From positions 2,659,001-2,723,000 of the forward strand of contig NC_084769.1 of NCBI RefSeq assembly GCF_028858725.1: a stretch of 64,000 bases of DNA, read 5' to 3'. The notes below the pieces were generated by a model, which did not search any database, was not told where the DNA came from, and was given only the letters and a program-made list of their open reading frames with translations. The translations under genes were made by a program, and so were the position numbers. How positions within the stretch are numbered: position 1 is the stretch's first letter; each line of letters starts with the position of its first letter. Shown here piece after piece: positions 60,985 to 64,000 of this stretch. Source of the DNA: Colius striatus (lineage: Eukaryota; Chordata; Aves; Coliiformes; Coliidae).

Positions 60985-61418
60985 ATTCAAAGAGCAGGGG
61001 ACTGGAGCATCTTCCTCATGAGGAAAGGCTGTGGGACCTGGGGCTGTTTAGCCTGGAGAAGAGGAGACTGAGAGGGGAGCTCATTAATACTTACAAATAT
61101 CTAAATAGTGGGTGTCAGAAGGTTGGGGCAGCACTTTTTTTCTGTGGTATCTAGTGACAGGACAAGGGGTGATGGAAAGAAGCTGGAACACAAAAGGTTC
61201 CATTTAAACATAAGGAAAAACTATGTCATTGTGAGGTGAGGGAGCCCTGGCCCAGGCTGCCCAGGGAGGGTGCAGAGGCTCCTTCCTTGGAGGCTTCCAA
61301 ACCTTCCTGGACACATTCCTTTGTGACCTGATCTAGGTGGGACCTGCTTCTGCAGGGGGGTTGGACTGGATGATCTCTAAAGGTCCCTTCCAACCTCCAC
61401 TATTCTATGAGTCTGTGA
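60985..61418 (+). mobile_element. CR1 LINE 3' portion
   Basis: Forward CR1 with GAGGAAAGGCTGTGGGACCT, TAGCCTGGAGAAGAGGAGAC, GGCCCAGGCTGCCCAGGGAG and the end CCTTCCAACCTCCACTATTC. Its 3' half is close to the 34.7-kb element, so both belong to the same subfamily. 5' truncated. Confidence 0.93.
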
Positions 61419-64000
61419 AAGAACTAAGCAGCCCCATTTCTAAGAGATACACTTATGTGAATGAAACTCCACTCTTGAAAATGCAACTTTAAAAGCAAAA
61501 ACCTTTTGCAGCTTATGTATTCTACTACAGGAGTAACTATCTAATGGGCATTAAAAGTACCTTACTTGAAACAGCACTGCTTGCAGAGCTGCACTGCAGC
61601 TTGGTGTCACACATCACACACAGCATTACTACCAAGGTAACATAACTAGCTTTGAGCAGAAAAGTAACCACAGTGTCCCCAGCTACACTTCTGAAAGAGG
61701 TTTGTGCACAAAGTTGCCCTCTTCCACATTTCTAAGGCACATACTTTCAGTCACAGCAACATGATCAAGTAATTGCCATTACTCTGCCTTGCCCTATGCA
61801 AGCTGATGGAACAGCTCAAGCACAGTCTTGCAGATGCAGCAGATGAATCCAAATTGGGCACTTCCCTCTCATTTTCTCTTTGAAATGTCAGACTGCTCCA
61901 CTCCGAAGCAATGGATACTTCAAATATGGCTTTCAAAGTTACAGATGAAGATTATTCTACTTGAGATACAGCCACCAACGGAGAGCAGGTGATGAGAATC
62001 CTATTTCCAAGCCAAGGCTCTCTGTTGGCAGCACCCTGCTTTCTACAGACCCTTATGGCTGAACTTTTCACTCCTATTACTTGCCACCAAAGGGTGAGCT
62101 ACAAAGCTAGCATGAAATGACAGTGCTTTTGTTGATGTCTTTCAGGAAAATCTTAATATCCATGACAGAATATTTCTACACACGTATTCTGCAGCGTTGT
62201 CTTCTTAAGCAAGGATTTACTTGGAAGACGTGCCCAGAGGCACATGAACTCTGCAAAAGCAAGAGGATGGAAAAAGCCTTTATTTTTGTAGGAGTACTAA
62301 CAAAGTCTGTTTCAATTTCTTACACAGTCACAACCACAAAAAGGCTGAAGAGGCATCAGCTTGTTTTGAATTACTTTAAATGAACCAAGCTTAATAAATT
62401 GTTGACCCATCCAATCTGACCCAGTGTAAGATGGCACTTACTTCCAATCAACACTCTGATCCAGACAGCTGAAACAGCAAGTCTCAGCTTTTAGTAGCTG
62501 AGACCTATTACCCATAAGCACCATTTGGCACAATTTGTTATTTGAACAGCCTCAGTCAGCCTCCTGGTGCATTGTGACAGAAAAAATTATTTGCCTTTCT
62601 TTCAAGGGGAGGGACAATACAAACAGAAAAAGCTCCTTCTCATAGGTTCACAAAAGCTTGGTTGACATATATCCTGCATCTTCAACTACAAAACCCGAAC
62701 CACCACACTGTTTTCTTCCCCTAAGGCTCAAATTTCTGCAGCAGGAGTGCAGAGCTTCCATGTCTGTGGACACAACCTGGCATTAAGCATCACTCATCAA
62801 ATACAATAATATTTCATTACAATTCTATGAGAATAATTAGTTTTGTCCAGTTTGTCTCTTTGCCCTTCCCCATAAACATCTGTGCTCTAAGGCTGGAGCC
62901 ACAGCACTAGGTATAGCAGCTGAAAGAAAATCATCCTGCAGTTGCTTGTTTCATTTGCTAGAGACTGAGCCTTGAAAATGGATTTCCACTTGAATGGAAG
63001 TACAGAAGACAAGGAGTCAACCACTTCCAAGCCAGCCATTTCTGCTGGAAGAGCATCATTCTTCACAGCATTAGCTCCCACTGACTTCCCTGGCAGTTGG
63101 TGCAGTAACTCAGTCACAGCACTGATGCTCTTACAAATCTTAACCAGTCACAGCAGTCCCCTCCTCTACATATTAGCATATTGCACATTGGAAGGAAACA
63201 GGTAAAAGTCTGTTACACAGAAAAATGCAATCCCAACACCTGGCTGGGACAGGGGTACCTCTTCTCATCTCCTCCCACTGCAAAAGCTACTGTGACTGCA
63301 GGTGTGATTCATGGTATTTGTTCTAGAAGAGGCAATGAAACATCCTGGTTTTGTCTAGAAGAAACATTTCCTTCCCCTGGCACACACTTCCAATTTCTAA
63401 CCTCTCTCTTGGGTTGTTTTCCTTATCTCTTCAGTATGAAGCTATCAAGACAGTGAAATTTTCTCACTTGCTAGAGGAGATTGTAATTAAGATGACAGAA
63501 AGGCTCCTGTTCACTACCAGCCTGGCTCTCTGGCATATTTGCCAAGCACAGTAAGGCTATTTGCACACCATATACTCTTCCCTACCTTCCCATCTCTGAA
63601 GTCCTCTCTGAGAAGAAATCACCCTTAGCTTCTGGGCATTCCTGCAGAGCAGAGAGGCTTACATTTCTCAAAGCCTAATACTTGATAAAGCCTCATACCT
63701 TGCAGTCAAGTCAATGGAATCATAAACCAAAACACGGGAAATCATTTATAATCGGAACTGAAAGACAGTTTTCATCCCATTAGAAGAGCAATGGAAAGAG
63801 CCAAAGTGCACTCTCTTCCTCTGCAGTTATCTCCCCAAGAGACAACGACACAGCCTTAAATCAACTGGCAATGCAGTAAGAAGGAACAATAAGAATGCCT
63901 CTGGGTGGGAGGTTTATTTACTATCCATGTTGCCTGCAATGGGCAAGACTTAATTTGACAAATTAAAGTTGGCAATTTTTCTGTTGCCTTCACTTCCCGC
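61419..64000. other. right-end stretch, nothing recognised
   Basis: No KIF5C-like coding exon on the minus strand and no repeat I can name. ORFs at 62.1, 62.97 and 63.18 kb are short and motif-free. Confidence 0.45.

Noticed and set aside
62972-63205. 77-codon plus ORF at the right end considered as a missed exon
   Set aside because: No match to KIF5C or Ly6 proteins that I can see, and no clear splice sites.

Overview
The window looks like euchromatic bird DNA. It is gene-poor and carries many CR1 LINE fragments with the characteristic avian 3' ends, a few short CA microsatellites, one CpG island, and a split vertebrate gene of the Ly6/uPAR family. No bacterial, plasmid or phage organisation is present. 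CR1 density and a CR1 3'-end type common outside the fowl lineage hint at a neoavian bird, but the species cannot be fixed from this sequence.

The one gene I can reconstruct fully is LYPD6B on the minus strand. Four coding exons lie at 53056-52942, 51995-51897, 50990-50860 and 49258-49094. Each is bounded by an AG acceptor and a GT donor where one is expected, and the phases are compatible. Together they give a 169-residue protein with a signal peptide, a cysteine-rich LU (three-finger) domain and a C-terminal hydrophobic tail of the GPI-anchor type. In human the order is KIF5C - LYPD6B - LYPD6, all on one strand. On that basis the CpG island at 11.7-12.75 kb is most likely the LYPD6 promoter with its non-coding first exon, and positions 1-12 kb would be LYPD6 intron. 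KIF5C would lie beyond the right edge. I found no LYPD6 or KIF5C coding exon in the window.

By region: 1-11.7 kb is non-coding with two CR1 3' ends. 11.7-13.2 kb is the CpG island and its flank. 13.2-31.9 kb is intergenic, with CR1 fragments and a 285-bp direct duplication (27.4 and 29.2 kb). 31.97-32.85 kb is a 17-copy, 52-bp minisatellite whose units each contain a small hairpin. 34.7-35.4 kb is a CR1 with an internal deletion that still carries reverse-transcriptase sequence. 41.98-42.21 kb holds a 75-codon ORF for a possible tail-anchored microprotein. 48.4-53.1 kb is LYPD6B. 53.1-64 kb is upstream LYPD6B sequence with four repeat insertions.

I saw no clearly new multi-gene system. The items most worth a second look are the minisatellite with its five-unit higher-order duplication, the recent 285-bp duplication, the small tail-anchored ORF, and the layout around the LYPD6B start codon and first coding donor.
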